A DNA stretch of 5,005 nt from Actinomycetales bacterium (GCA_016649925.1 JAENWO010000227.1:1-5005); one strand, 5' to 3'. Shown: positions 1 to 5,005, numbered from the stretch's first letter. Notes: generated by a model not told the origin, from the sequence alone. Numbers and translations: made by a program.

Positions 1-42
1 GCCCGCGCCGAGCGCGACCGCAGCACGGCCACCGAGTCCTGA
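1..42 (+). CDS. glmU: 3' end of upstream gene, probably glmU (bifunctional N-acetylglucosamine-1-phosphate uridyltransferase / glucosamine-1-phosphate acetyltransferase), partial
   Basis: An open frame enters from the left edge and encodes ARAERDRSTATES before a TGA at 40-42. Only these 13 residues are visible, with no catalytic motif, so identity rests on context. In many actinobacteria glmU lies directly upstream of prs, and actinobacterial GlmU proteins commonly end in a poorly conserved Ala/Arg/Glu/Ser-rich tail like this one. The 43-base gap to prs, with no visible terminator hairpin, suggests the two are co-transcribed. GlmU would make UDP-N-acetylglucosamine in the cytoplasm for the cell wall. 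Another gene upstream of prs cannot be excluded; the open frame is certain, the name is an inference. Confidence 0.55.
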   Translation, partial: ARAERDRSTATES

Positions 43-85
43 CCACCCTCACGATCCCCCCAGCGAGGCCGAGGAGCCCCCATCG

Positions 86-1063
86 ATGACAGGCATCACC
101 AGCCACGGAGAGAAGCGACTCGTCCTGGTCTCCGGACGCGCGTACCCCGAGCTCGCCAGGGCCGTCGCCGAGGAGCTCGACATCGAGATCGTCTCGACCA
201 CGGCCTACGACTTCGCGAACGGCGAGATCTACGTCCGCTTCTCAGAGAGCGTGCGGGGTGCCGACGCGTTCGTGCTGCAGTCGCACACCTCACCGATCAA
301 CGAATGGATCATGGAGCAGCTGCTCATGGTGGACGCCCTCAAGCGCGCGTCCGTCAAGCAGATCACCGCGGTGCTCCCGTTCTACGGCTACGCCCGACAG
401 GACAAGAAGCACCGCGGCCGTGAGCCGATCTCGGCGCGGCTGATGGCGGACCTGTTCAAGACCGCCGGCGCTGACCGGCTGATGAGCGTGGACCTGCACG
501 CGGCCCAGACGCAGGGCTTCTTCGACGGACCGGTGGACCACCTGTGGGCCATGCCGATCCTCACGGACTACGTCCGCACCCGCGTGGACACCTCGAACGT
601 CACGGTCGTCTCTCCCGACGCCGGGCGGATCCGGGTGGCCGAGCAGTGGGCCGCCAAGCTCGGCGGTGGGCCGCTGGCCTTCGTGCACAAGACGCGCGAC
701 ATCAACCGGCCGAACAACGCGGTGGCGAACCGGGTGGTCGGCGAGGTGGCCGGTCGTGACTGCGTGCTCGTCGACGACATGATCGACACGGGCGGCACCA
801 TCGCGGAAGCGGTGAAGGTGCTGATGAACGCCGGCGCGAACTTGGTCATCGTGGCCGCCACCCATGGTGTCCTCTCGGACCCGGCGCCGCAGCGGCTGCA
901 GGAGTGCGGTGCGCGCGAGGTGGTCATCACCGACACCTTGCCCATCTCGGCGGAGAAGAGGTTCGAGAAGCTCACCGTGCTCTCGATCGCCCCGCTCCTC
1001 GGCCGGGCGATCCGCGAGGTGTTCGACGACGGCTCCGTGACGTCCCTGTTCGACGGGGTCTGA
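86..1063 (+). CDS. prs: Ribose-phosphate pyrophosphokinase (PRPP synthetase, class I)
   Basis: Makes 5-phosphoribosyl-1-pyrophosphate from ribose 5-phosphate and ATP in the cytoplasm, the precursor of purines, pyrimidines, NAD, histidine and tryptophan. The 325-residue length is normal for class I enzymes. Diagnostic motifs are present: FANGEIYVRF (43-52); the ATP-site motif YARQDKK (102-108); the metal-binding segment VDLHAAQTQGFF (135-146), whose His138 matches the conserved PRPP-synthetase histidine; the flexible-loop region KTRDINRPNNA; and the ribose-phosphate loop VLVDDMIDTGGT (227-238), which carries the paired Asp residues. The ATG at 86 is preceded by GAGGAG at 71-76 with a 9-base spacer, a good Shine-Dalgarno. 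It ends with two consecutive in-frame stops (TGATGA, 1061-1066), followed by an open in-frame stretch described separately. It probably shares a transcript with the upstream gene. Confidence 0.97.
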   Translation: MTGITSHGEKRLVLVSGRAYPELARAVAEELDIEIVSTTAYDFANGEIYVRFSESVRGADAFVLQSHTSPINEWIMEQLLMVDALKRASVKQITAVLPFYGYARQDKKHRGREPISARLMADLFKTAGADRLMSVDLHAAQTQGFFDGPVDHLWAMPILTDYVRTRVDTSNVTVVSPDAGRIRVAEQWAAKLGGGPLAFVHKTRDINRPNNAVANRVVGEVAGRDCVLVDDMIDTGGTIAEAVKVLMNAGANLVIVAATHGVLSDPAPQRLQECGAREVVITDTLPISAEKRFEKLTVLSIAPLLGRAIREVFDDGSVTSLFDGV

Positions 1064-1068
1064 TGAGA

Positions 1069-1087
1069 CCGCGGCGTCGACCCGCGG
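1069..1087 (+). terminator. GC-rich hairpin just downstream of prs, possible terminator
   Basis: CCGCGG (1069-1074) and a second CCGCGG (1082-1087) pair perfectly around a 7-base loop, starting 5 bases after the prs stop codon. There is no T-run, so it is not a classical intrinsic terminator. High-GC actinobacteria are often reported to have terminator hairpins without strong U-tracts. It could equally be a chance self-complementary pair in GC-rich DNA. Confidence 0.25.
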
Positions 1088-1130
1088 GCCAACGCCGAGC
1101 AGTACACCGCGCTCGCGGGCTGTGCGCTCG

Positions 1131-1175
1131 GTGAGGGCGTCGAGATCGGTGAGGGCGTCGAGATCGGTGAGGGCG
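1131..1175 (+). repeat. 18-bp tandem direct repeat, 2.5 copies
   Basis: The unit GTGAGGGCGTCGAGATCG occurs at 1131-1148 and again, identically, at 1149-1166, followed by a half copy GTGAGGGCG at 1167-1175. The period is six codons. In the frame continuing from prs it reads GEGVEI-GEGVEI-GEG. The copies show no mismatch, so the expansion looks recent or is kept uniform. Confidence 0.9.
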
Positions 1176-1362
1176 CGCAACCGGCGGTGGTCCGGCGCTG
1201 ATGAAGCGCGAGGCGTTCGACAGGCGCGCCGCCGGCTCCCTGCCCGTCGAGGGTGGGCAGCAGACCGTTTCCGCGTCAGTGGCTGTGTGCTGGGCGTGGG
1301 CCGACTCGCGCCCGGCCCCCACGCTCCGGTCCTGACGGCCGGTCCTCCGGGGGTCTGCCCAT

Positions 1363-1388
1363 CGGCCGGCGCCACCGGCCGGCGCCAC
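1363..1388 (+). repeat. 13-bp perfect tandem repeat that folds into a strong hairpin
   Basis: CGGCCGGCGCCAC is present twice back to back (1363-1375 and 1376-1388) without mismatch. The junction makes a hairpin: CGGCCGG (1363-1369), loop CGCCA, CCGGCCG (1375-1381), giving 7 G/C pairs. It lies some 30-50 bases upstream of the rplY promoter candidate, so it could stop transcripts arriving from prs or be a protein-binding element. No T-run follows. The repeat is certain; its function is unknown. Confidence 0.7.
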
Positions 1389-1409
1389 GAGCCGGGATCC
1401 TCTCGACGG

Positions 1410-1439
1410 TTTCCTTGACCCGCGGGGGGCGGCTAGGAT
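1410..1439 (+). promoter_or_regulatory. Candidate promoter for rplY-pth
   Basis: A good actinobacterial -10 box, TAGGAT (1434-1439), lies downstream of TTGACC (1415-1420), which matches a -35 consensus. The spacer between them is only 13 bases, shorter than the usual 16-19. With TTTCCT (1410-1415) as a weaker -35 the spacer would be 18. The start point would fall near 1446, giving a leader of about 148 nt and putting the large inverted repeat (from 1449) at the very 5' end of the transcript. This position supports the -10 assignment. Confidence 0.45.
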
Positions 1440-1448
1440 GTCGAGGTT

Positions 1449-1556
1449 GCCTCGGCGAGGGACGTCGGACGGCTGGACCAAGGTCTGCCCGACTCCGTGA
1501 TCGACGCGGTGGAGCGCCCCGCTGCGCGCCGTCCGCCCGACGTCCCGCGCCGAGGC
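1449..1556 (+). promoter_or_regulatory. Long inverted repeat in the rplY 5' leader, candidate ribosomal-protein leader RNA
   Basis: The left arm 1449-1468 pairs with 1537-1556 at 19 of 20 positions, the only break being A1458 opposite G1547. After a 4-base bulge on the right (1533-1536), four more pairs form (1469-1472 with 1529-1532). The 56-base apical part can form a smaller stem, CTCC (1493-1496) with GGAG (1511-1514), extendable by two G-T pairs. The structure sits between the promoter candidate and the rplY Shine-Dalgarno (1579-1586), leaving 22 bases free. Several bacterial ribosomal-protein genes are controlled by the protein binding its own leader, and a gammaproteobacterial L25 leader class has been described, so autoregulation by bL25 is a reasonable hypothesis. 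I see no obvious copy of the 5S rRNA loop E sequence. mRNA stabilisation or RNase III processing are alternatives. Confidence 0.6.
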
Positions 1557-1593
1557 CCCCCACCGCCCCCACGTAGTTGAAGGAAGCCATCTC

Positions 1594-2253
1594 ATGTCCG
1601 AGAGCAACGAGAACGTCCTGAACGCCACCGTGCGCACGGAGTTCGGCAAGGGCGCTGCCCGCCGCACCCGCCGCGCCGGCCTCATCCCCGCCGTCCTGTA
1701 CGGCCACGGCACGGAGCCGGTGCACCTGGCCCTGCCGAGCCACGACACGTTCCTCGCCCTCAAGGGGAACTCGAACGCGCTGCTCAGCCTCTCCTTCGAC
1801 GGCAAGAGCGAGCTCGCCCTGACCAAGGACGTGCAGCGGGACGCGGTGCGCCGCACCATCGATCACCTCGACCTCATCCTCGTCCGTCGCGGCGAGAAGG
1901 TCATCGTCGAGGTGCCGATCCACATCGTTGGCGAGTCCGCTCCCGGCACGATCCACACCGTCGACCTGCAGACGGTCCGCGTCATGGCCGAGGCGACGCA
2001 CCTGCCCGAGTTCATCGAGGTGAACATCGAGGGCCTCGCGGAGGGCAGCAACGTCCGCGCCGGCGAGCTCACGCTCCCGACGGGTTCCACGCTCGAGGAC
2101 GCCGAGGACACCGTGGTCATCAACATCACGGTGCCGCGCGCCTCCGCCGAGGACCTCGAGTCCGACGTCGCCTCCGCTGAGGCTGGTGCCGCTGCGGGTG
2201 ACGCCGGTGAGGCCGAGACCGGAACCGACGAGGGCGCCGCCGCAGGCGAGTGA
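1594..2253 (+). CDS. rplY: 50S ribosomal protein bL25 (long TL5/Ctc form)
   Basis: Binds 5S rRNA in the central protuberance of the large ribosomal subunit. The 219-residue protein is the long two-domain form (CTC/TL5), not the ~95-residue E. coli form. The N-terminal 5S-binding domain (about 8-95) contains the family hallmark RRAGLIPAVLYG (26-37) preceded by FGKGAARR. A second beta-rich domain (about 98-182) begins RRGEKVIVEVPIHIVGE. From about 183 on there is a low-complexity Ala/Glu/Asp/Gly tail, typical of actinobacterial members and probably disordered. The ATG at 1594 follows GAAGGAAG (1579-1586), with 9 bases after the AGGA core, an ideal Shine-Dalgarno. The gene has its own promoter candidate and a highly structured leader. 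pth follows after 19 bases, so the two form one transcription unit. Confidence 0.97.
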   Translation: MSESNENVLNATVRTEFGKGAARRTRRAGLIPAVLYGHGTEPVHLALPSHDTFLALKGNSNALLSLSFDGKSELALTKDVQRDAVRRTIDHLDLILVRRGEKVIVEVPIHIVGESAPGTIHTVDLQTVRVMAEATHLPEFIEVNIEGLAEGSNVRAGELTLPTGSTLEDAEDTVVINITVPRASAEDLESDVASAEAGAAAGDAGEAETGTDEGAAAGE

Positions 2254-2272
2254 CTCCCTCTCGCGAGGAAGC

Positions 2273-2875
2273 ATGACCACGAACACCTGGCTGGTGGTGG
2301 GCCTGGGGAACCCCGGGCCCACCTACGTCGGCAACCGGCACAACGTCGGGCAGATGGCGCTCGACGTCCTCGCCCGGGAGGTGCCCGGCACGTTCACCTC
2401 GCACAAGACCCGCGCCGCCGTGCTTGACGGTCGGCTCGGCACCCTTGCCTCCGGCGCCCCGGGACCGCGCGTTGTCCTTGCGAAGCCGATGAGCTACATG
2501 AACCTCTCCGGCAAGCCGGTTGCGGCGCTCTGCCAGTTCTACGGCATCGACGCCGAGCACCTGCTCGTCATCCACGACGAGCTGGACCTGCCGCCCAGCG
2601 CCCTGCGCCTCAAGCGCGGCGGGGGGGAGGGTGGCCACAACGGTCTGAAGTCCATCTCCGCGGCGATCGGCACGAAGGACTACGTGCGCCTGCGCATCGG
2701 GATCGGGAGGCCGCCGGGACGCATGGACCCCGCCGACTACGTCCTGCGGGACTTCTCCGCACCGGAGCGCACCGAGCTGAGCGTCACGCTCGAGGAGGCC
2801 GCCGACGGCGTCCGCGACGTCGTCCTCGAGGGCCTCGAGAGGGCGCAGCTGCGCCTGCACACCGTGCAGCCCTGA
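2273..2875 (+). CDS. pth: Peptidyl-tRNA hydrolase
   Basis: Cleaves the ester bond of peptidyl-tRNAs that drop off ribosomes, freeing tRNA; cytoplasmic and normally essential. The 200-residue protein has the complete bacterial Pth signature: VVGLGNPG near the N-terminus with Asn13; catalytic His23 in NRHNVG; KPMSYMNLSG with Asn77; HDELDLP with Asp102, partner of the catalytic His; and GGGEGGHNGL with Asn123. These correspond to E. coli Asn10, His20, Asn68, Asp93 and Asn114. I chose the ATG at 2273 rather than the upstream GTG at 2186 because the family starts a few residues before the GLGNPG motif and the longer frame overlaps rplY. GAGGAA (2265-2270) leaves only 2 bases before the ATG, an unusually tight spacing; with 19 bases from the rplY stop, translational coupling may help. 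A run of seven G (2621-2627) lies inside the GGGEGG motif. Confidence 0.97.
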   Translation: MTTNTWLVVGLGNPGPTYVGNRHNVGQMALDVLAREVPGTFTSHKTRAAVLDGRLGTLASGAPGPRVVLAKPMSYMNLSGKPVAALCQFYGIDAEHLLVIHDELDLPPSALRLKRGGGEGGHNGLKSISAAIGTKDYVRLRIGIGRPPGRMDPADYVLRDFSAPERTELSVTLEEAADGVRDVVLEGLERAQLRLHTVQP

Positions 2876-2891
2876 GCCGGCCGGGCTCGGG
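2871..2891 (+). terminator. Hairpin overlapping the pth stop codon, possible terminator of rplY-pth
   Basis: CCTGAGCC (2871-2878) pairs with GGCTCGGG (2884-2891): 8 pairs including one T-G, with a 5-base loop. The pth stop codon TGA (2873-2875) lies in the left arm. No T-run follows, so if it ends transcription it does so as the U-less type or with Rho. The remaining bases up to the next start at 3025 show no gene of their own. Confidence 0.35.
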
Positions 2892-3024
2892 AGGGCGGCG
2901 TCCGCACGCTGCCGCGCCCACGTGCGCTCTCGAGGGGATCGACCCGGCGGACATCCGCGCGCTGACGTTCGCCCTCAGGGGACGGGCACCGTCGGTCCCG
3001 ACCGCGCGTGGCAGGGTTGTCCCC

Positions 3025-4929
3025 ATGTCGATGAGCATGGGTGGCCGCGGCGGCGGCGGCGGGATGGGTTCGTGGCGCAGGGACACCTCCGTCGTCGACC
3101 ATCGGCTCGCCCCCGGGACCACGCGGCGGATCCTCGCCTACGCGCGCCCCTACCGCTTCCTGATCGCCTGGTTCCTCGCCTTCGTCGTGGTCGGTGCGCT
3201 CCTGGTGGTCGCGACCCCGCTGCTGCTGCAGCGGATCATCGACGACGGCGTGGGGAACGGCGACAAGCCGCTCGTCGTCTTCCTCGCCTCGATGATCGCG
3301 GTGGTCGCGGTCGGTGAGGCCGCCATCAACCTGCTCCAGCGGTGGTTCTCCTCGCGGATCGGGGAGGGTCTGATCTTCGACCTGCGCACCGATGTGTTCA
3401 CGCACGTCCAGCGCCAGTCCATCGCGTTCTTCACCCGCTCCCAGACGGGATCTCTCGTCACGCGCCTGAACAGCGACGTGATCGGCGCGCAGCAGGCGTT
3501 CACCTCGACACTGTCCGGCGTGGTCTCCAACATCATCTCCGTGGTGGTGGTGCTCGCCACCATGTTCACGCTCTCGTGGCAGATCACGCTGCTCGCTCTG
3601 GCGATCGTGCCGTTGCTGCTCCTCCCGGCTCGCCGGGTCGGACGCCGGCTCGCGGGGCTGGCCCGTCGCGGAATGGAGCTCAATGCCGAGCTCGGCAACC
3701 GGATGACCGAGCGGTTCAACGTGGCCGGGGCGCTCCTGGTGAAGATCTTCGGAGACCCGCAGCGGGAGTCGGCCGAGTTCGCCGACCGCGCTGGCAAGGT
3801 CCGCGACATCGGCGTGCGCACGGCGATGAGCAGCCGGGTCTTCTTCGCCTCGATGGGGGCGATGGCGTCCCTTGCTACCGCGATGGTCTACGGCGTCGGC
3901 GGTGTGCTCACGATCGAGGGCACCGTGACGATCGGTGTGCTCGTCGCCTTCGCGGGTCTGCTCGGCCGGCTCTACGGCCCGGTCACGGCACTGACGAACG
4001 TGCAGGTGGACGTGATGACGGCACTCGTGTCGTTCGAGCGCGTCTTCGAGGTGCTCGACCTCGAGCCGATGGTGGTCGACCCGTCGGATCCGGCGGCCCT
4101 GCCGGCCGGCCCGCTCTCGGTGGAGTACGACGACGTCCGGTTCCGCTACCCCGCCGCCTCCGCCGTCACGATCGCCTCGCTGGACTCCGCCCGCGTCGTC
4201 GACGGGCCGGACGACGAGGAGGTGCTGCACGGGATCTCGCTGCGGGTCGAACCCGGTCAGGTGCTCGCGCTGGTCGGACCGAGCGGCTCCGGCAAGACAA
4301 CCCTGGCGAGCCTCGCGGTGCGGCTGTACGAGCCGACCGGGGGCACGATCCGGATCGGGGGAGTGGACCTGCGCGATGCGCGCGAGACCGCTGTGCACGG
4401 CGCTGTCGGGATGGTCACCCAGGACGCGCACATGTTCCACGACACGGTGCGGGCCAACCTCGACTACGCCGCACCGCTGGGCGCGGAGATCTCGGACGAG
4501 GCGATCTGGGCCGCCCTGACCGCGGCGCACGTGGCCGACGTCGTCCGCCGCCTCCCGCAGGGACTGGACACCGTCGTCGGAGACCGCGGGCACCGGCTCT
4601 CCGGCGGGGAGAAGCAGCGCGTCGCGATCGCCCGGCTGCTGCTGCGTGCTCCCCGGGTGGTGGTGCTGGACGAGGCGACGGCGCACCTGGACTCGGAGTC
4701 CGAGGCCGCCGTCCAGCGCGCCCTGGACGAGGCGATGTCCGGTCGGACCTCCATCGTCATCGCCCACCGGCTCTCGACCGTGCGGCGGGCCGACGTGATC
4801 GCCGTCATCTCCGGCGGGACGGTGCGCGAGCAGGGCACGCACGCGGACCTGCTGGCCCGTGGTGGGCTGTACGCCGAGCTCTACCGCACGCAGTTCGCGG
4901 TGGACCCCGCCTCGGCGACGACGCCCTAA
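3025..4929 (+). CDS. ABC exporter half-transporter (type IV fold, fused permease and ATPase)
   Basis: A 634-residue membrane permease fused to an ATPase that should work as a dimer exporting an unknown substrate. The N-terminus is Met/Gly-rich (1-15) with no signal peptide. Six membrane segments lie near 45-68, 82-104, 163-183, 186-202, 272-295 and 301-321. The nucleotide-binding domain (about 364-625) is complete: A-loop Tyr375 in FRYP, Walker A GPSGSGKT (418-425), Q-loop Gln466, signature LSGGE (525-529), Walker B VVVLDE with Asp549 and catalytic Glu550, and H-loop His581 in AHRLST. An acidic insert (about 376-399) separates the A-loop from the next strand (VLHGIS). I recall such an insert, and a Gly/Met-rich start, in an actinobacterial ABC exporter group, but not its substrate. 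The ATG at 3025 is the first start in frame; AGGG (3013-3016) is a modest Shine-Dalgarno, and nearby CAGGGT could instead be a -10 box for a leaderless mRNA. Neighbours give no hint of substrate. Confidence 0.93.
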   Translation: MSMSMGGRGGGGGMGSWRRDTSVVDHRLAPGTTRRILAYARPYRFLIAWFLAFVVVGALLVVATPLLLQRIIDDGVGNGDKPLVVFLASMIAVVAVGEAAINLLQRWFSSRIGEGLIFDLRTDVFTHVQRQSIAFFTRSQTGSLVTRLNSDVIGAQQAFTSTLSGVVSNIISVVVVLATMFTLSWQITLLALAIVPLLLLPARRVGRRLAGLARRGMELNAELGNRMTERFNVAGALLVKIFGDPQRESAEFADRAGKVRDIGVRTAMSSRVFFASMGAMASLATAMVYGVGGVLTIEGTVTIGVLVAFAGLLGRLYGPVTALTNVQVDVMTALVSFERVFEVLDLEPMVVDPSDPAALPAGPLSVEYDDVRFRYPAASAVTIASLDSARVVDGPDDEEVLHGISLRVEPGQVLALVGPSGSGKTTLASLAVRLYEPTGGTIRIGGVDLRDARETAVHGAVGMVTQDAHMFHDTVRANLDYAAPLGAEISDEAIWAALTAAHVADVVRRLPQGLDTVVGDRGHRLSGGEKQRVAIARLLLRAPRVVVLDEATAHLDSESEAAVQRALDEAMSGRTSIVIAHRLSTVRRADVIAVISGGTVREQGTHADLLARGGLYAELYRTQFAVDPASATTP

Positions 4930-4933
4930 CCGC

Positions 4934-4961
4934 AACCCCAACCCCCAACCCCCCAAACCCC
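4934..4961 (+). other. C-rich tract after the exporter gene: possible Rho-loading site, and G-quadruplex motif on the - strand
   Basis: Starting 5 bases after the exporter stop codon, four uninterrupted C-runs (4936-4939, 4942-4946, 4949-4954, 4958-4961; lengths 4, 5, 6, 4) are separated only by AA, AA and AAA. The transcript of the + strand is C-rich and free of G here, which fits a Rho utilisation site. The complementary strand has four G-runs with 2-3-base loops, the textbook pattern for a G-quadruplex. No hairpin terminator is visible in 4930-5005, and the remaining 44 bases hold no recognisable gene or promoter. Confidence 0.55.
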
Positions 4962-5005
4962 AGCGAACGAGTGCTGGAGATTTCGGTCATATCCTGAGAT
5001 CTGAC

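Larger units (their letters stand above)
1064..1593. other. 530-base interval between prs and rplY without a convincing gene
   Basis: Nothing here resembles a known protein family, tRNA or other structural RNA gene. From left to right it holds: a GC hairpin just after the prs stop (CCGCGG at 1069-1074 and 1082-1087, 7-base loop, no T-run); an open stretch of 44 codons in frame with prs (1067-1198) without a start codon; an 18-bp tandem repeat (1131-1175); a possible small ORF (ATG 1201 to TGA 1335, 44 codons, no clear ribosome binding site); a 13-bp tandem repeat (1363-1388); a promoter-like sequence (1410-1439); and a long inverted repeat (1449-1556) in the rplY leader. The right half is best read as regulatory sequence for rplY. 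The left half may be a gene remnant. Confidence 0.6.

Noticed and set aside
1131..1175. CRISPR array
   Set aside because: The repeats are directly adjacent without spacers and there are no cas genes; it is a tandem repeat.
1211..1225. tRNA T-loop-like GTTCGA
   Set aside because: No flanking 5-bp T-stem, acceptor stem or anticodon arm can be built around it.
290..1375. Open frame on the - strand (361 codons) opposite prs
   Set aside because: Antisense shadow of prs, which has all catalytic motifs; the antisense translation has no recognisable motif.
2186..2272. N-terminal extension of pth from a GTG inside rplY
   Set aside because: Adds 29 Pro/Arg-rich residues absent from the family; the ATG at 2273 puts the GLGNPG motif at its usual distance from the start.
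2923..3024. N-terminal extension of the exporter (frame is open and reads LEGIDPADIRALTFALRG)
   Set aside because: It looks coding-like, but no ATG, GTG or TTG exists in frame upstream of 3025, and the family starts with a Met/Gly-rich segment as at 3025.
2737..4956. Very long open frame on the - strand (739 codons) opposite pth and the exporter
   Set aside because: It is the mirror of well-supported + strand genes. Its translation is full of Arg, His, Asp and Gly in low-complexity order with no domain, as expected from antisense of high-GC coding DNA.
3342..4997. 551-codon + strand frame overlapping the exporter
   Set aside because: It is the other-frame reading of the exporter gene, Arg/Gly/Ala-rich, while the exporter frame has every ABC motif in order.
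4962..5005. Promoter at the right edge (TATCCT at 4990-4995)
   Set aside because: No -35 box at a suitable distance on the + strand and nothing convincing on the - strand; too little sequence to judge.

Overview
The window is very GC-rich, with G/C strongly preferred at third codon positions. It carries four complete genes and the tail of a fifth, all on the + strand. Composition, gene order (glmU tail, prs, rplY, pth) and the long bL25 protein with an acidic tail point to a high-GC actinomycete. A Micrococcales member (Cellulomonas, Beutenbergia or Georgenia type) is my best guess. This is core chromosome; I see no insertion sequence, phage, CRISPR array, tRNA or rRNA.

Layout: bases 1-42 are the last 13 codons and stop of the upstream gene, most likely glmU. 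prs (86-1063) makes PRPP. A 530-base interval (1064-1593) has no convincing gene but is rich in structure: an open, coding-like stretch after the prs stops, an 18-bp tandem repeat, a 13-bp tandem repeat that folds into a hairpin, a probable promoter, and a roughly 108-nt long-range inverted repeat in the leader of the next gene. rplY (1594-2253) encodes ribosomal protein bL25 and pth (2273-2875) encodes peptidyl-tRNA hydrolase; they lie 19 bases apart and are surely co-transcribed. After a 149-base gap, an ABC exporter half-transporter (3025-4929) closes the coding part. The last 76 bases begin with a C-rich tract of four C-runs.

How the genes fit together: GlmU (UDP-GlcNAc synthesis) and Prs (PRPP for nucleotides, His and Trp) supply precursors. 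bL25 and Pth both serve translation, one on the ribosomal 5S RNA and one recycling peptidyl-tRNA. The exporter is a separate unit of unknown substrate.

I found no evidence for a novel multi-gene system. The most interesting non-coding signal is the rplY leader. A near-perfect 20-bp stem plus a 4-bp extension begins about where transcription from the predicted promoter would start and ends 22 bases before the Shine-Dalgarno, as expected of a ribosomal-protein leader. The next most interesting are the C-rich/G-quadruplex-capable tract after the exporter gene and the coding-like remnant behind prs.
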